From assembly GCF_029853695.1 (NCBI RefSeq), contig NZ_CP122537.1, positions 930,001-994,000 of the forward strand: DNA of 64,000 nt, read 5' to 3'. A program made the position numbers and the translations under genes. Source of the DNA: Jannaschia sp. GRR-S6-38 (GTDB lineage Bacteria; Pseudomonadota; Alphaproteobacteria; Rhodobacterales; Rhodobacteraceae). The number at the start of each line of letters is the position of its first letter. Positions within the stretch are counted from its first letter, which is position 1. Below, piece by piece: positions 33,150 to 41,263 of the stretch. Under the pieces are notes generated by a model. The model did not search any database and was not told the origin of the DNA. It was given only the letters and a program-made list of their open reading frames with translations.

Positions 33150-33947
33150 TCAGACCAAGGTCATGCCGCCGTCGATCATCACGATCTGGCCGGTCATGTA
33201 GTCGCTGTCGCGGGACGCGAGGAAGGTCGTGGTCCCGGTGATGTCGTCGGGCCGGGCGACGCGGCCCCGCAGGATCTCGGCGGAGAATTCCTCCATCGCC
33301 TGGCCGGGCCGCTCGGCGGCGCCGATCTCCATCAGGTCCTGGTCGACCTGCTCCCACATCTCGGTGGCCACGACGCCCGGCGCGAAGCCGGTCACGGTGA
33401 TATCGTGGCGCGCGAGGTCGCGGGCGGCGGATTGCGTCAGGCTGACGACGGCGAATTTCGAGGCGCAATAGGGCGCCACGTTGTCGAAGCCCTGCCGGCT
33501 GGCGATCGAGGCGGTGTTGACGATCTTGCCGCCACCGCCCTGCGCGATCATCTGGCGGGCGGCCTCCTGCATGCCGATCAGGCAGCCCAGGCCGTTGACG
33601 CCCATGATGAAGTTCCAGTTCGCCTCGGTCACGTCCATGAAGTTCATGGGCTTGTTGACGCCGGCATTGTTGAACTTGACGTCGAGCTTGCCGAAGGTCT
33701 CGACCGCGTGGGCGATCATGGCGCGGACCTGCTCGCGGTCGGTGACGTCGACGGTGGCGTGGGTCACGCGGGGCCCGTCGCCGTTGAGCCGGGCGCGGTT
33801 GGCCTCGGCCACCTCGGCCACGTGGTCGGCGTTGATGTCGGCGAAGCAGACCTCGGCGCCTTCGTCGAGAAGGGCCTCGCCGATGGCGCGGCCGATGCCG
33901 CGCGCGGCGCCCGTCACGATGCAGGATCGTCCCGATACCCGGCCCAT
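33150..33947 (-). CDS. Short-chain dehydrogenase/reductase, polyol-dehydrogenase-like
   Basis: A 265-residue classical SDR. The NAD(P) motif is TGAARGIG, followed by NNAG and the catalytic Ser (TASIAS), Tyr and Lys (YCASK). Asp in CFADIN at the end of strand 2 favours NAD. The C-terminal DSDYMTGQIVMIDGG and APGVVATEMWEQVD resemble sorbitol/galactitol dehydrogenases. It lies inside the ABC operon, between the binding protein and the permeases, and is clearly similar to the SDR at 37035-37841 on the other arm. A polyol or sugar-alcohol substrate for the importer is likely. Confidence 0.88.
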   Translation of the reverse strand: MGRVSGRSCIVTGAARGIGRAIGEALLDEGAEVCFADINADHVAEVAEANRARLNGDGPRVTHATVDVTDREQVRAMIAHAVETFGKLDVKFNNAGVNKPMNFMDVTEANWNFIMGVNGLGCLIGMQEAARQMIAQGGGGKIVNTASIASRQGFDNVAPYCASKFAVVSLTQSAARDLARHDITVTGFAPGVVATEMWEQVDQDLMEIGAAERPGQAMEEFSAEILRGRVARPDDITGTTTFLASRDSDYMTGQIVMIDGGMTLV

Positions 33948-33977
33948 GCCATCCTCCCTTGGCGTGTGGGGTCGCGA

Positions 33978-34003
33978 GGCGAGGCCGCGGCTGCGGCCTC
34001 GCC
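33978..34003. promoter_or_regulatory. Perfect 11-bp stem-loop after the binding-protein gene
   Basis: GGCGAGGCCGC (33978-33988) and GCGGCCTCGCC (33993-34003) pair perfectly around GGCT, 19 bp downstream of the binding-protein stop on its strand and upstream of the SDR. No T-run follows, so it probably protects the upstream mRNA from 3' decay and raises binding-protein output relative to the permeases, as known for several binding-protein operons. Confidence 0.65.
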
Positions 34004-34022
34004 CGATCTAATGCGCGTCCGA

Positions 34023-34985
34023 TCAGAAGACCGGCTTGGTGAACTCCGACATGTTGTCCTGCGTGATCTTCGGCGTGTCGAAGTAGTTCAGGAACGGAAC
34101 CTCCTCGCCGTTGAGCACGTCAATCGCGGTCTGCAGTGCGGCTTGGGCGTCGTCGACCGGCGACTGGTAGATCGAACCCCAGTAATCGCCCGCCTCCATC
34201 GCCTCGTAGCCGACGGCGAAGTTCGTCGCGCCTACGAAGGTGATGTCGCCGGCGCGGCCCGCGGCCTTGGCGGCGTTCAGGGCGCCGACGCCCATGTTGT
34301 CGTCGCCCGCATAGACGCCGTCGATGTCGTCATACTTGACGAGGAAGGCCTCCATCGTCTGCTGCGACTTCTCGCGGTTCCAGTCGCCCGGCTGCGTCTC
34401 GAGCAGGGTGACGTTCGGGCAGACCTCGGGCAAGCGATCCTCGAAGCCCTTGGCGCGCTCGATCGCGGTCGTGTAGCCGGGCTGGCCCGAGATCTGCACG
34501 ATCTGCGCCTCGTTCTCGATGCCCAGCGCCTTGAAGCGGTCGCACATGATCTCGGCCGAGCGCGAGCCCTGGGTGATGTTGTCCGGTCCCGAGAAGGAGG
34601 CGACGAAGTCGAAGCCTTCCTCGGCGATGTTGGAATTGGTGACGATCACCGGGATGCCCGCCTGGCTGGCCTTGCGGACCGCCGGGATCACCGCCTCGCC
34701 ATTGGTCGGCCAGATGATGATCGCGTCGACTTCCTGCTGGATCAGGTCTTCCACCTGCGCGATCTGGCGGGCCACGTCGCCGCCGGCGTCCAGCACGACG
34801 GTCTCGACGCTGTCATTGGCGTTGGCGGCCTCGATGAAGGCCTGCTCGTAGGTGGTTTGGTAGCTGTCGACGCCCACGTTGTTCTGGGTGATGCCGATCT
34901 TCATGGCGCCGTGCTCCGCGGCAGTGGCGGCGCCGGTGAGCGCGGCTGCGGCGACGGTCGCCGTGAGAGCGATACGGATGTTCAT
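34023..34985 (-). CDS. Sugar ABC transporter substrate-binding protein (second system)
   Basis: A 320-residue periplasmic binding protein of the ribose type. Signal peptide is RIALTATVAAAALTGAATAA; the mature domain begins KIGITQNNVGVDSYQTTYEQAF, with IQQEVDAIIIWPTNGEA and YAGDDNMGVGALNAA. ATG at 34985 follows GGGAGGAGACCC. First gene of the leftward operon (binding protein, SDR, permease, permease, ATPase) and divergent from the HTH-binding-protein fusion regulator across a 221-bp control region. Ligand unknown; context suggests a polyol or sugar acid. Confidence 0.92.
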   Translation of the reverse strand: MNIRIALTATVAAAALTGAATAAEHGAMKIGITQNNVGVDSYQTTYEQAFIEAANANDSVETVVLDAGGDVARQIAQVEDLIQQEVDAIIIWPTNGEAVIPAVRKASQAGIPVIVTNSNIAEEGFDFVASFSGPDNITQGSRSAEIMCDRFKALGIENEAQIVQISGQPGYTTAIERAKGFEDRLPEVCPNVTLLETQPGDWNREKSQQTMEAFLVKYDDIDGVYAGDDNMGVGALNAAKAAGRAGDITFVGATNFAVGYEAMEAGDYWGSIYQSPVDDAQAALQTAIDVLNGEEVPFLNYFDTPKITQDNMSEFTKPVF

Positions 34986-35113
34986 TTTGGGTCTCCTCCC
35001 TGGATTTCCCTGATCGATGCAGAGCCCCCTCGGTCGTCCTGAGGGAATCGCTGTCCGACTTCGCGGACTGCCGAAAACCTGCACCTCCCGGCCCGATCCT
35101 AGCGCAGGAGATA

Positions 35114-35160
35114 TATCCGGATCGGATATTATTTGGTCCAGATTGGATATTTTCCGGATA
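35114..35160. promoter_or_regulatory. Operator-like AT island with 21-bp-spaced direct repeats
   Basis: GATCGGATATT (35120-35130) recurs as GATTGGATATT (35141-35151), exactly 21 bp apart, two helical turns. TATCCGGA (35114-35121) and TCCGGATA (35153-35160) flank the block as an inverted repeat. The AT-rich element lies 47 bp before the fusion regulator and about 130 bp before the divergent binding-protein gene. It is the best candidate for the regulator's own binding site controlling both arms. Confidence 0.65.
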
Positions 35161-35206
35161 CGCTGGGGGCTTCAACTCCAACAGGCTGGCGGAGGTCATC
35201 GGTGGC

Positions 35207-37015
35207 ATGACGAAAATCACCAGATCGGACAGGACACGCGGAATGACCGCGAGCCCGGAAAGCGACATGAACATCCAGAGTGGACATGATATCGAGACGG
35301 GACCCGCCGGCGGCGCCGCGCGGGACGACCTTCTCGACATGGTCACCTTCCTGGAGGATTTCGGCGACGAGCTGGAAGCCTCGACCGAGCTGTTCGTCCC
35401 CAACCCGTTCTACCGGATGGCGCTGCACCTGATGCGCGCGCATTTCGAGGGCAAGATCGTCACGCCCACCGCGCTGATCGGCGCGAGCCGCGTGCCCTAT
35501 GCCACCGCGAACCGGCGCCTGAAGGACATGGTCGCGGCCGGCCTGATCGAGCAGCGCCCGCGCACCGTCACCGGCAAGAGCGTGTCGCTGCATCCCAGCG
35601 AGACGCTCCTGGAGCAGTGGCGCGCGCTGTCCGGCCGGATCCGCCGGCTCGCCGAGACCCGCTTCGGCGGCGCGGTGAAGACCTCGGGGACGAAGGATTA
35701 CTATTTCGGCGGCTCCTACATGGAGACGCGGTCGATCCCGCCGCTGCAGGTGCTGGGCGAACCGCTGAAGCCGCAGGGCGGGCTGCGCGTGCTGGTCCAT
35801 GGCGACCCGACCTTCATGGTGATGGACAATCTCAAGCGGCAGTTCGAGCAGGTGGTCGGATGCGCCATCCACCAGCGCGCCTTCTCGATCGACCGGCTGC
35901 GCGAGGAAGGGCTGCGCAACGCCGAGCGCCGGGCCAGCCTTTACGACATCATCGCCGTCGACCTGCCCTGGATCGGGGAATTCGCCCAGAAGGGCGTGCT
36001 GATGCCGCTGGACGAGGTGATGGAGATCGCCCGGCTCGATCCGCCGGATTTTCACGCCGCGGGCTGGAGCGCGGTGCATTGGGGCGGCCGCCCCTACGGC
36101 GTGCCCGCGCAGATGACGCCCGAACTCTTCTTCTATCGCCGCGACATGTTCGCCGAGGCGGGGCTGGAGCCGCCGACGACGACCGCGCGCGTGCTGGACG
36201 CGGCGCGCCATTTCCACAAGCCGAACCGCGGCCAGTACGGCATCGCCTGGAACGCGGCGCGCGGCACGGCGCTAGGCCACACGGTGATGATGACGATGGC
36301 CGATTTCGGTCAGCCGGTCCTCGACCTGCCGGAGATCGCCGGCGGCTACGACTTGGGCGTACTGGCCGATGACAGCTACCGCCCGACCTTCGACACCGAA
36401 GCGGGCCTTGCCGCCTGCGACTACCTGCTGGAGCTGCTGAGCTGCTCGCCGCCCGACATCCTGTCGATGTCCTGGTACGAGCGCGTCCGGCCCTACGCCT
36501 CCGGCGCGGTCCCGATGGCCTATGGCTACACGCTGCTGGCGCCGTATTTCGAGCTCGACGGCTCCTCGCCCGCGGCGGGGACCACGGGCTACCTGCCGCA
36601 TCCCGCGGGCCAGGGGGCGAGCCCCGTCGCACCGGTGGGCGGCTACGTCATGGGCATTCCCGCCAACCTGCCGCCCGAGCGCGTGCGCGCGGCGGTCGAG
36701 GCGCTGATCGTCTTCACCTCGCCGGAGGCGCAGAAGATGTACGTCCAGAACGGCAGCCGCACGAACCCCCGCTACTCGGTCGGGGCGGACCCGGAGGTGC
36801 GCCGCCTGTCGCCCATCTTCGAGGCCGTGGACGGCATGAGCTGGCGCGACGAGCTGCAATTCTGGCCGCGCCCGCCGATCCCCGAGATCTGCGACCTGTT
36901 CCAGATCTGCGGCGAGGAATTCCACGACATGCTGCGCGGGCTCGTCACCCCGCGCGAGGCGCTGGCCCGCACGCAGGCCCGCGCCGACGCCTTGATCACC
37001 AATCGCGATCCATGA
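35207..37015 (+). CDS. Transcriptional regulator: winged helix fused to an extracellular-type solute-binding domain
   Basis: A 602-residue protein without a signal peptide. About residues 40-140 form a MarR-like winged helix (GASRVPYATANRRLKDMVAAGLIEQRP). From ~185 to 560 it is a family-1 ABC solute-binding domain (LRVLVHGDPTFMVMDNLKRQFEQ, GWSAVHWGGRPYGVPAQMTPELFFYRRDMF, APVGGYVMGIPAN) kept in the cytoplasm as ligand sensor. GGAGGT 10 nt upstream supports ATG 35207; ATGs at 35243 and 35267 are alternatives. Divergent from the importer and 19 bp before the SDR, so it should regulate both arms. Its ligand is presumably a sugar-like catabolite. Confidence 0.82.
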   Translation: MTKITRSDRTRGMTASPESDMNIQSGHDIETGPAGGAARDDLLDMVTFLEDFGDELEASTELFVPNPFYRMALHLMRAHFEGKIVTPTALIGASRVPYATANRRLKDMVAAGLIEQRPRTVTGKSVSLHPSETLLEQWRALSGRIRRLAETRFGGAVKTSGTKDYYFGGSYMETRSIPPLQVLGEPLKPQGGLRVLVHGDPTFMVMDNLKRQFEQVVGCAIHQRAFSIDRLREEGLRNAERRASLYDIIAVDLPWIGEFAQKGVLMPLDEVMEIARLDPPDFHAAGWSAVHWGGRPYGVPAQMTPELFFYRRDMFAEAGLEPPTTTARVLDAARHFHKPNRGQYGIAWNAARGTALGHTVMMTMADFGQPVLDLPEIAGGYDLGVLADDSYRPTFDTEAGLAACDYLLELLSCSPPDILSMSWYERVRPYASGAVPMAYGYTLLAPYFELDGSSPAAGTTGYLPHPAGQGASPVAPVGGYVMGIPANLPPERVRAAVEALIVFTSPEAQKMYVQNGSRTNPRYSVGADPEVRRLSPIFEAVDGMSWRDELQFWPRPPIPEICDLFQICGEEFHDMLRGLVTPREALARTQARADALITNRDP

Positions 37016-37034
37016 CGACACGAGGGAGGACACC

Positions 37035-37841
37035 ATGGACCCCAACCGCCTGAAGGGTAAGAACATCCTGATCACCGGAGGCGCCCGCGGCATGGGCGCC
37101 GAGAACGGGATCCATTTCGCCGAACAGGGTGCGAATGTCTGCCTCGGCGACATCAACCTCGAGGAGGCGGAGGCGACCGCGGAGCGCATCAACGCGGCCG
37201 GCGGCGGCAAGGCCATCGCGGTCAAGCTGGACGTCACCAAGCGCGAGGACAACGCCGCCGCCGTGCAGGCGGTGGTGGACGAGTTCGGCGAGCTGAACGT
37301 CGCGCTGTTCAACGCGGGCCTGAACAAGCCGCGTTTCTTCATGGACATCGACGAGGACAATTGGGACCTCATCATGAACGTGAACACCAAGGCGATGTGG
37401 CTCGGCATGCAGGAGGCCGCGCGCCAGATGATCGCGCAGGGCAAACGCGACTATCCCTACAAGCTGATCAACGTGGGCTCGATCGCGTCGCGCAAGCCGC
37501 TGGTCGACGTGACCGTCTACTGCACCTCGAAATATGGCGTCCTCGCGCTCACCCATTGCGGCGCCATCGCGCTGTCGGAGCACGGCATCACCGTGAACGG
37601 CTACGCGCCGGGCGTCGTCGTCACGCCGCTCTGGGAGCAGCTCGACAAGGACCTCGTCGATATCGGCTTCAAGGAGCGCGAGGGCCAGGCCTATGACGAC
37701 ATCGTCCGCGACGCGCTGCAGATCAAGCGCGTCTCCTACCCCGACGACGTGAAGGGGACCGCGGCGTTCCTGGCCTCCGGCGACAGCGACTACATGACCG
37801 GCCAGATGATCCACATCGACGGCGGCTGGTGCATCCAGTGA
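37035..37841 (+). CDS. Short-chain dehydrogenase/reductase, paralogue of the SDR on the other arm
   Basis: A 268-residue classical SDR with TGGARGMG, Asp in CLGDIN (NAD preference), NAG, Ser in VGSIASRK and YCTSK. It shares long conserved blocks with the 33150-33947 SDR (NAG-NKP, WLGMQEAARQMIAQG versus LIGMQEAARQMIAQG, APGVV, DSDYMTGQ-IDGG). So the two arms carry related but distinct dehydrogenases, perhaps acting on successive carbons or epimers of one polyol. RBS GAGGGAGGA is 5 nt upstream. It is followed by the M24-fold gene after 51 bp. Confidence 0.88.
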   Translation: MDPNRLKGKNILITGGARGMGAENGIHFAEQGANVCLGDINLEEAEATAERINAAGGGKAIAVKLDVTKREDNAAAVQAVVDEFGELNVALFNAGLNKPRFFMDIDEDNWDLIMNVNTKAMWLGMQEAARQMIAQGKRDYPYKLINVGSIASRKPLVDVTVYCTSKYGVLALTHCGAIALSEHGITVNGYAPGVVVTPLWEQLDKDLVDIGFKEREGQAYDDIVRDALQIKRVSYPDDVKGTAAFLASGDSDYMTGQMIHIDGGWCIQ

Positions 37842-37892
37842 CGCTCCTCCGGGCGGGGATCCGTCCGGGCCATCCATCCTCGGGAGGACCCC

Positions 37893-39200
37893 ATGAACAA
37901 GCACAATCCGGCGCTGACCCCCAATGTCCTGCAACCGATCGACCTGGATCCCGGCTGGCGCTGGGAAAACCGGATCCCGGCCTGGGGACACACCTCCGTC
38001 GATTTCGAGCGCCGCATCGACCATGACCGGCTGCGCCGCTACCGGCTGAGCCGCACGCGCCAGGCGCTGAAGAACTCGGACGCGGGCACGCTGCTGCTCT
38101 TTGACGTGAACAACATCCGCTACGTCTCGTCGACGAAGATCGGCGAATGGGAGCGGGACAAGATGTGCCGCTTCTGCCTGCTGACCGGCGATGACAGCCC
38201 CTATGTCTGGGATTTCGGTTCCGCCGCGATGCACCACAAGAAGTTCTCGGACTGGCTGGAGCCCGACCATTGCCGCGCGGGCGTGGTGGGGATGCGCGGG
38301 ACGATCCCGCCCGAGTTCGGGCTGATGCGGAAATACGCCCACGAAATCGCGGGCCTCATTCGCGACGCGGGCATGGCCGACATGCCGGTGGGCGTCGACT
38401 ATGCCGAGACGGCGATGTTCCACGCGCTGAAAGAGGAAGGGCTCAACATCGTCGACGGCCAGCAGATCATGCTGGCGGCGCGCGAGATCAAGAACTGGGA
38501 CGAGATCCAGCTGCTGACCCAGGCGGCCAGCATGGTCGATGGCGTCTATCACATGATCTACGAGGAGCTGAAGCCGGGCATACGCGAGAATGACATCGTC
38601 GCGCTCAGCAACAAGATGCTCTACGAGATGGGCTCCGACGATGTCGAGGCGATCAACGCGATCTCGGGCGAGCGGTGTAACCCGCATCCGCACAATTTCA
38701 CCGACCGCTATTTCCGGCCTGGCGACCAGGCGTTCTTCGACATCCTGCAGTCCTACCAGGGCTACCGGACCTGCTACTACCGGACCTTCAACATCGGGCG
38801 CGCCACCTCGGCGCAGCACGACGCCTATGTGAAGGCGCGCGAATGGATCGACGCGTCGATTGACCTGATCCGGCCCGGCGTCAGCACCGACGTGGTCGCG
38901 CAGGCCTGGCCCAAGGCCGAGGAGTTCGGCTTCCCGGACGAGGACAGCGCCTTCGGTCTGCAATTCGGTCACGGCCTGGGCCTTGCGCTGCACGAGCGGC
39001 CGATCATCAGCCGCGCCGTCAGCCTGGAGCATCCGATGGAGATCAAGACCGGCATGGTCTTCGCGCTGGAGACCTACTGCCCGGCCGCCGACGGCTATTC
39101 CGCCGCGCGGATCGAGGAGGAGGTCGTGGTCACCGATACCGGGGTCGAGGTCATCAGCCTGTTCCCCGCCGAAGAGCTGCCGATCGCGAACCGGTACTGA
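37893..39200 (+). CDS. M24 (creatinase/aminopeptidase P) fold protein with an altered metal site
   Basis: A 435-residue pita-bread-fold protein. The N-terminal creatinase-type domain includes LLLFDVNNIRYVSSTKIGEWERDK, and the C-terminal domain keeps Asp283 (FFDILQ), His360 (FGHGLGL), Glu393 (FALET) and a late Glu (RIEEEV). The second Asp ligand of true metallopeptidases, in GYxSDxTRTF, is Cys294 here (GYRTCYYRTF). So it may bind one metal or none, like creatinase. In this catabolic operon it more probably cleaves a small C-N, C-O or C-S substrate than peptides. RBS GGGAGGACCCC. An intrinsic terminator follows. Confidence 0.82.
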   Translation: MNKHNPALTPNVLQPIDLDPGWRWENRIPAWGHTSVDFERRIDHDRLRRYRLSRTRQALKNSDAGTLLLFDVNNIRYVSSTKIGEWERDKMCRFCLLTGDDSPYVWDFGSAAMHHKKFSDWLEPDHCRAGVVGMRGTIPPEFGLMRKYAHEIAGLIRDAGMADMPVGVDYAETAMFHALKEEGLNIVDGQQIMLAAREIKNWDEIQLLTQAASMVDGVYHMIYEELKPGIRENDIVALSNKMLYEMGSDDVEAINAISGERCNPHPHNFTDRYFRPGDQAFFDILQSYQGYRTCYYRTFNIGRATSAQHDAYVKAREWIDASIDLIRPGVSTDVVAQAWPKAEEFGFPDEDSAFGLQFGHGLGLALHERPIISRAVSLEHPMEIKTGMVFALETYCPAADGYSAARIEEEVVVTDTGVEVISLFPAEELPIANRY

Positions 39201-39214
39201 ATTCTCCCCGACTT

Positions 39215-39249
39215 GCCCGGCCCCGTCTTTGGGGGCCGGGCCTTTTCTT
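39215..39249 (+). terminator. Intrinsic terminator inside the operon, before E1-alpha
   Basis: GCCCGGCCCC (39215-39224) pairs perfectly with GGGGCCGGGC (39232-39241) around GTCTTTG, followed by CTTTTCTTC. It begins 14 bp after the M24 gene and ends ~13 bp before the E1-alpha start on the same strand. Read-through or a processed downstream message would be needed for the dehydrogenase genes, and no obvious second promoter fits in the remaining space. Confidence 0.75.
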
Positions 39250-39261
39250 CGAGGGCACGAC

Positions 39262-40257
39262 ATGGCCGATCCGAAATCGAACACCGACGACTACCTGCGC
39301 ATGTACCGCCAGATGGTGCGGATCCGCACCTTCGAGGACAATGCCAACCAGCTTTACCTGTCCGCCAAGATGCCCGGGCTGACGCATATGTATTCCGGCG
39401 AGGAAGCCGTCGCCGTGGGCATCTGCGAGGCGCTGACCAGCGACGACAAGATCACCTCGACCCATCGCGGCCACGGCCATTGCGTGGCCAAGGGCGCGGC
39501 CTTCAGGGAGATGTTCTGCGAGCTTCTGGGCAAGGAAGAGGGCTATTGCCGCGGCAAGGGCGGCTCGATGCATATCGCTGACCAGTCGAACGGCAATCTC
39601 GGCGCGAACGCCATCGTGGGCGGGTCCATGGGCATCGCTACCGGCGCGGCGCTGACCGCGAAGATGCTGGGCCGCGACGACGTCACCGTCTGCTTCTTCG
39701 GCGACGGCGCGACGGCGCAGGGCCTGCTCTACGAGGTGATGAACATGGCGGCGCTCTGGAAGCTGCCGGTGATCTACGCCTGCGAGAACAACGGCTATTC
39801 GGAATACACCAAGACCGAGGAGATCGCCGCGGGCGAGATCGTCGACCGCGCCAAGGCCTTCGGTATCGAGGCGCATCAGGTCGACGGGCAGGACGTGCTG
39901 GCGGTCAACAAGATCACCCGCGACCTCGTCGCGCGGGCGCGCAAGGGCGAGGGTCCGTTCTTCCTGGAGCTGATGACCTATCGCTACCACGGCCACCACG
40001 TGGGCGACATCAACCGCGACTACTACCGCGCGAAGGACGAGGAGGCGCTCTGGAAGACGGAGAAGGACCCGATCCTGCTGTTCCGCGCCTGGCTGACGAA
40101 GGAAGGCATCGCCACCGAGGCGGAGCTGGAGGCGCTGCAGGCCGAAATCGTCAAGGATGCCGAGGACGCGGTGCAATACGCGCTGGACGCGCCCTATCCC
40201 GACGGCGCCGAGGTCGACATGCACGTCTATTCCGACATCGAACACGCGCTGGCCTGA
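39262..40257 (+). CDS. 2-oxoacid/acetoin dehydrogenase E1 component, alpha subunit
   Basis: A 331-residue thiamine-diphosphate-dependent E1-alpha. It has the family start YRQMVRIRTFEDNA, phosphate-loop-type RGKGGSMH, and the ThDP motif GDGATAQGLL...NN (about residues 146-176), with His in YRYHGHHVGD. Length and sequence style are closer to acetoin-dehydrogenase/PDH-like AcoA than to branched-chain E1. It pairs with the E1-beta gene 10 bp downstream. In acetoin-type systems this pair splits a C-C bond next to a carbonyl and hands the acyl group to lipoyl-E2. Confidence 0.92.
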   Translation: MADPKSNTDDYLRMYRQMVRIRTFEDNANQLYLSAKMPGLTHMYSGEEAVAVGICEALTSDDKITSTHRGHGHCVAKGAAFREMFCELLGKEEGYCRGKGGSMHIADQSNGNLGANAIVGGSMGIATGAALTAKMLGRDDVTVCFFGDGATAQGLLYEVMNMAALWKLPVIYACENNGYSEYTKTEEIAAGEIVDRAKAFGIEAHQVDGQDVLAVNKITRDLVARARKGEGPFFLELMTYRYHGHHVGDINRDYYRAKDEEALWKTEKDPILLFRAWLTKEGIATEAELEALQAEIVKDAEDAVQYALDAPYPDGAEVDMHVYSDIEHALA

Positions 40258-40267
40258 GGAGGAAACG

Positions 40268-41263
40268 ATGCGAGAGATTACGCTTTCGAAGGCCGTCAAC
40301 GAGGCCCTGGCCGAGGAGATGCGGCGCGACGAGACCGTCTTCATCATCGGCGAGGACGTGGCCGAGGCGGGCACGCCCTTCAAGGTGCTGTCCGGCCTGG
40401 TCGAGGAATTCGGGACGGACCGCGTCATCGACACACCCATCGCCGAGCCGGGCTTCATGGGGATCGCCGTCGGCGCCGCCATGACCGGAACAAGGCCCGT
40501 GGTCGACCTGATGTTCGGAGACTTCCTGTTCCTGATCATGGACCAGCTCTGCAACCAGGCCGCGAAGACGCATTACATGTCGGGCGGCAAGCTCAAGGTG
40601 CCGCTGGTCCTGCGCACGAACCTGGGCGCCACGCGCCGGTCGGCGGCGCAGCACAGCCAGTCGCTGCACGCGCTGGTCGCGCATATCCCGGGGTTGAAGG
40701 TCGCGCTGCCCTCCTCGGCCTACGAGGCGAAGGGCCTTCTGAAGACGGCGATCCGGGACGACAACCCGGTCGTCATCTTCGAGGACAAGCTGATGTACCA
40801 GGACAAGGCCCCGGTCCCGGAGGAGGAGTTCCTGATCCCCTTCGGCGAGGCCAATGTGAAGCGCGAGGGCTCCGACATCACGCTGATCGGCACCTCCTCG
40901 ATGGTGCAGGTCTGCGAGAAGGCCGCTGAGATCCTGGCCGGCGAGGGCATCTCGGCGGAGGTGATCGACCCGCGCACCATCGTTCCGCTGGACGAGGCCA
41001 CGCTGATCGAGAGCGTCAGGAAGACCAGCCGCGCCATCGTGGTCGACGAGGGGCATCAGAGCTTCGGCGTCACCTCCGAGATCGCCAGCCGCCTGAACGA
41101 GAAGGCGTTCTACCATCTCGACGCGCCGGTCGTGCGGATCGGGGCGATGGACGTGCCCATCCCCTTCAGCCCCGCGCTCGAGGATCTGACCGTGCCCACG
41201 CCCGAGGCCGTGGTCAAGAAGGCGCGCCAGCTCTGCGCCGGAGAGATGATCCATGCCGCGTGA
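40268..41263 (+). CDS. 2-oxoacid/acetoin dehydrogenase E1 component, beta subunit
   Basis: A 331-residue transketolase-like E1-beta: N-terminal pyrimidine-binding domain (ITLSKAVNEALAEEMRRDETVFIIGEDV, IAEPGFMGIAVGAAMTG, RTNLGATRRSAAQHSQSLHA) and C-terminal transketolase domain (SAEVIDPRTIVPLDEATL, VVDEGHQSFGVTSEIA). ATG at 40268 after GAGGAGGAAACG. The 3' end overlaps the lipoyl-protein gene by 11 bp. With E1-alpha it forms the decarboxylating or C-C-cleaving heterotetramer of the complex. Confidence 0.93.
   Translation: MREITLSKAVNEALAEEMRRDETVFIIGEDVAEAGTPFKVLSGLVEEFGTDRVIDTPIAEPGFMGIAVGAAMTGTRPVVDLMFGDFLFLIMDQLCNQAAKTHYMSGGKLKVPLVLRTNLGATRRSAAQHSQSLHALVAHIPGLKVALPSSAYEAKGLLKTAIRDDNPVVIFEDKLMYQDKAPVPEEEFLIPFGEANVKREGSDITLIGTSSMVQVCEKAAEILAGEGISAEVIDPRTIVPLDEATLIESVRKTSRAIVVDEGHQSFGVTSEIASRLNEKAFYHLDAPVVRIGAMDVPIPFSPALEDLTVPTPEAVVKKARQLCAGEMIHAA

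Noticed and set aside
37893..39200. DMSP lyase DddP as identity of the M24-fold gene
   Set aside because: The N-terminal LLLFDVNNIRY resembles DddP, but the DddP metal ligands (the Asp-x-Asp and the Asp at GxCVD) are not conserved, and the context is sugar-type catabolism.
36996..39284. 762-residue reverse frame
   Set aside because: It runs antisense to an SDR and the M24 gene with a composition typical of reverse-strand shadows (His/Arg/Val-rich, no motif).
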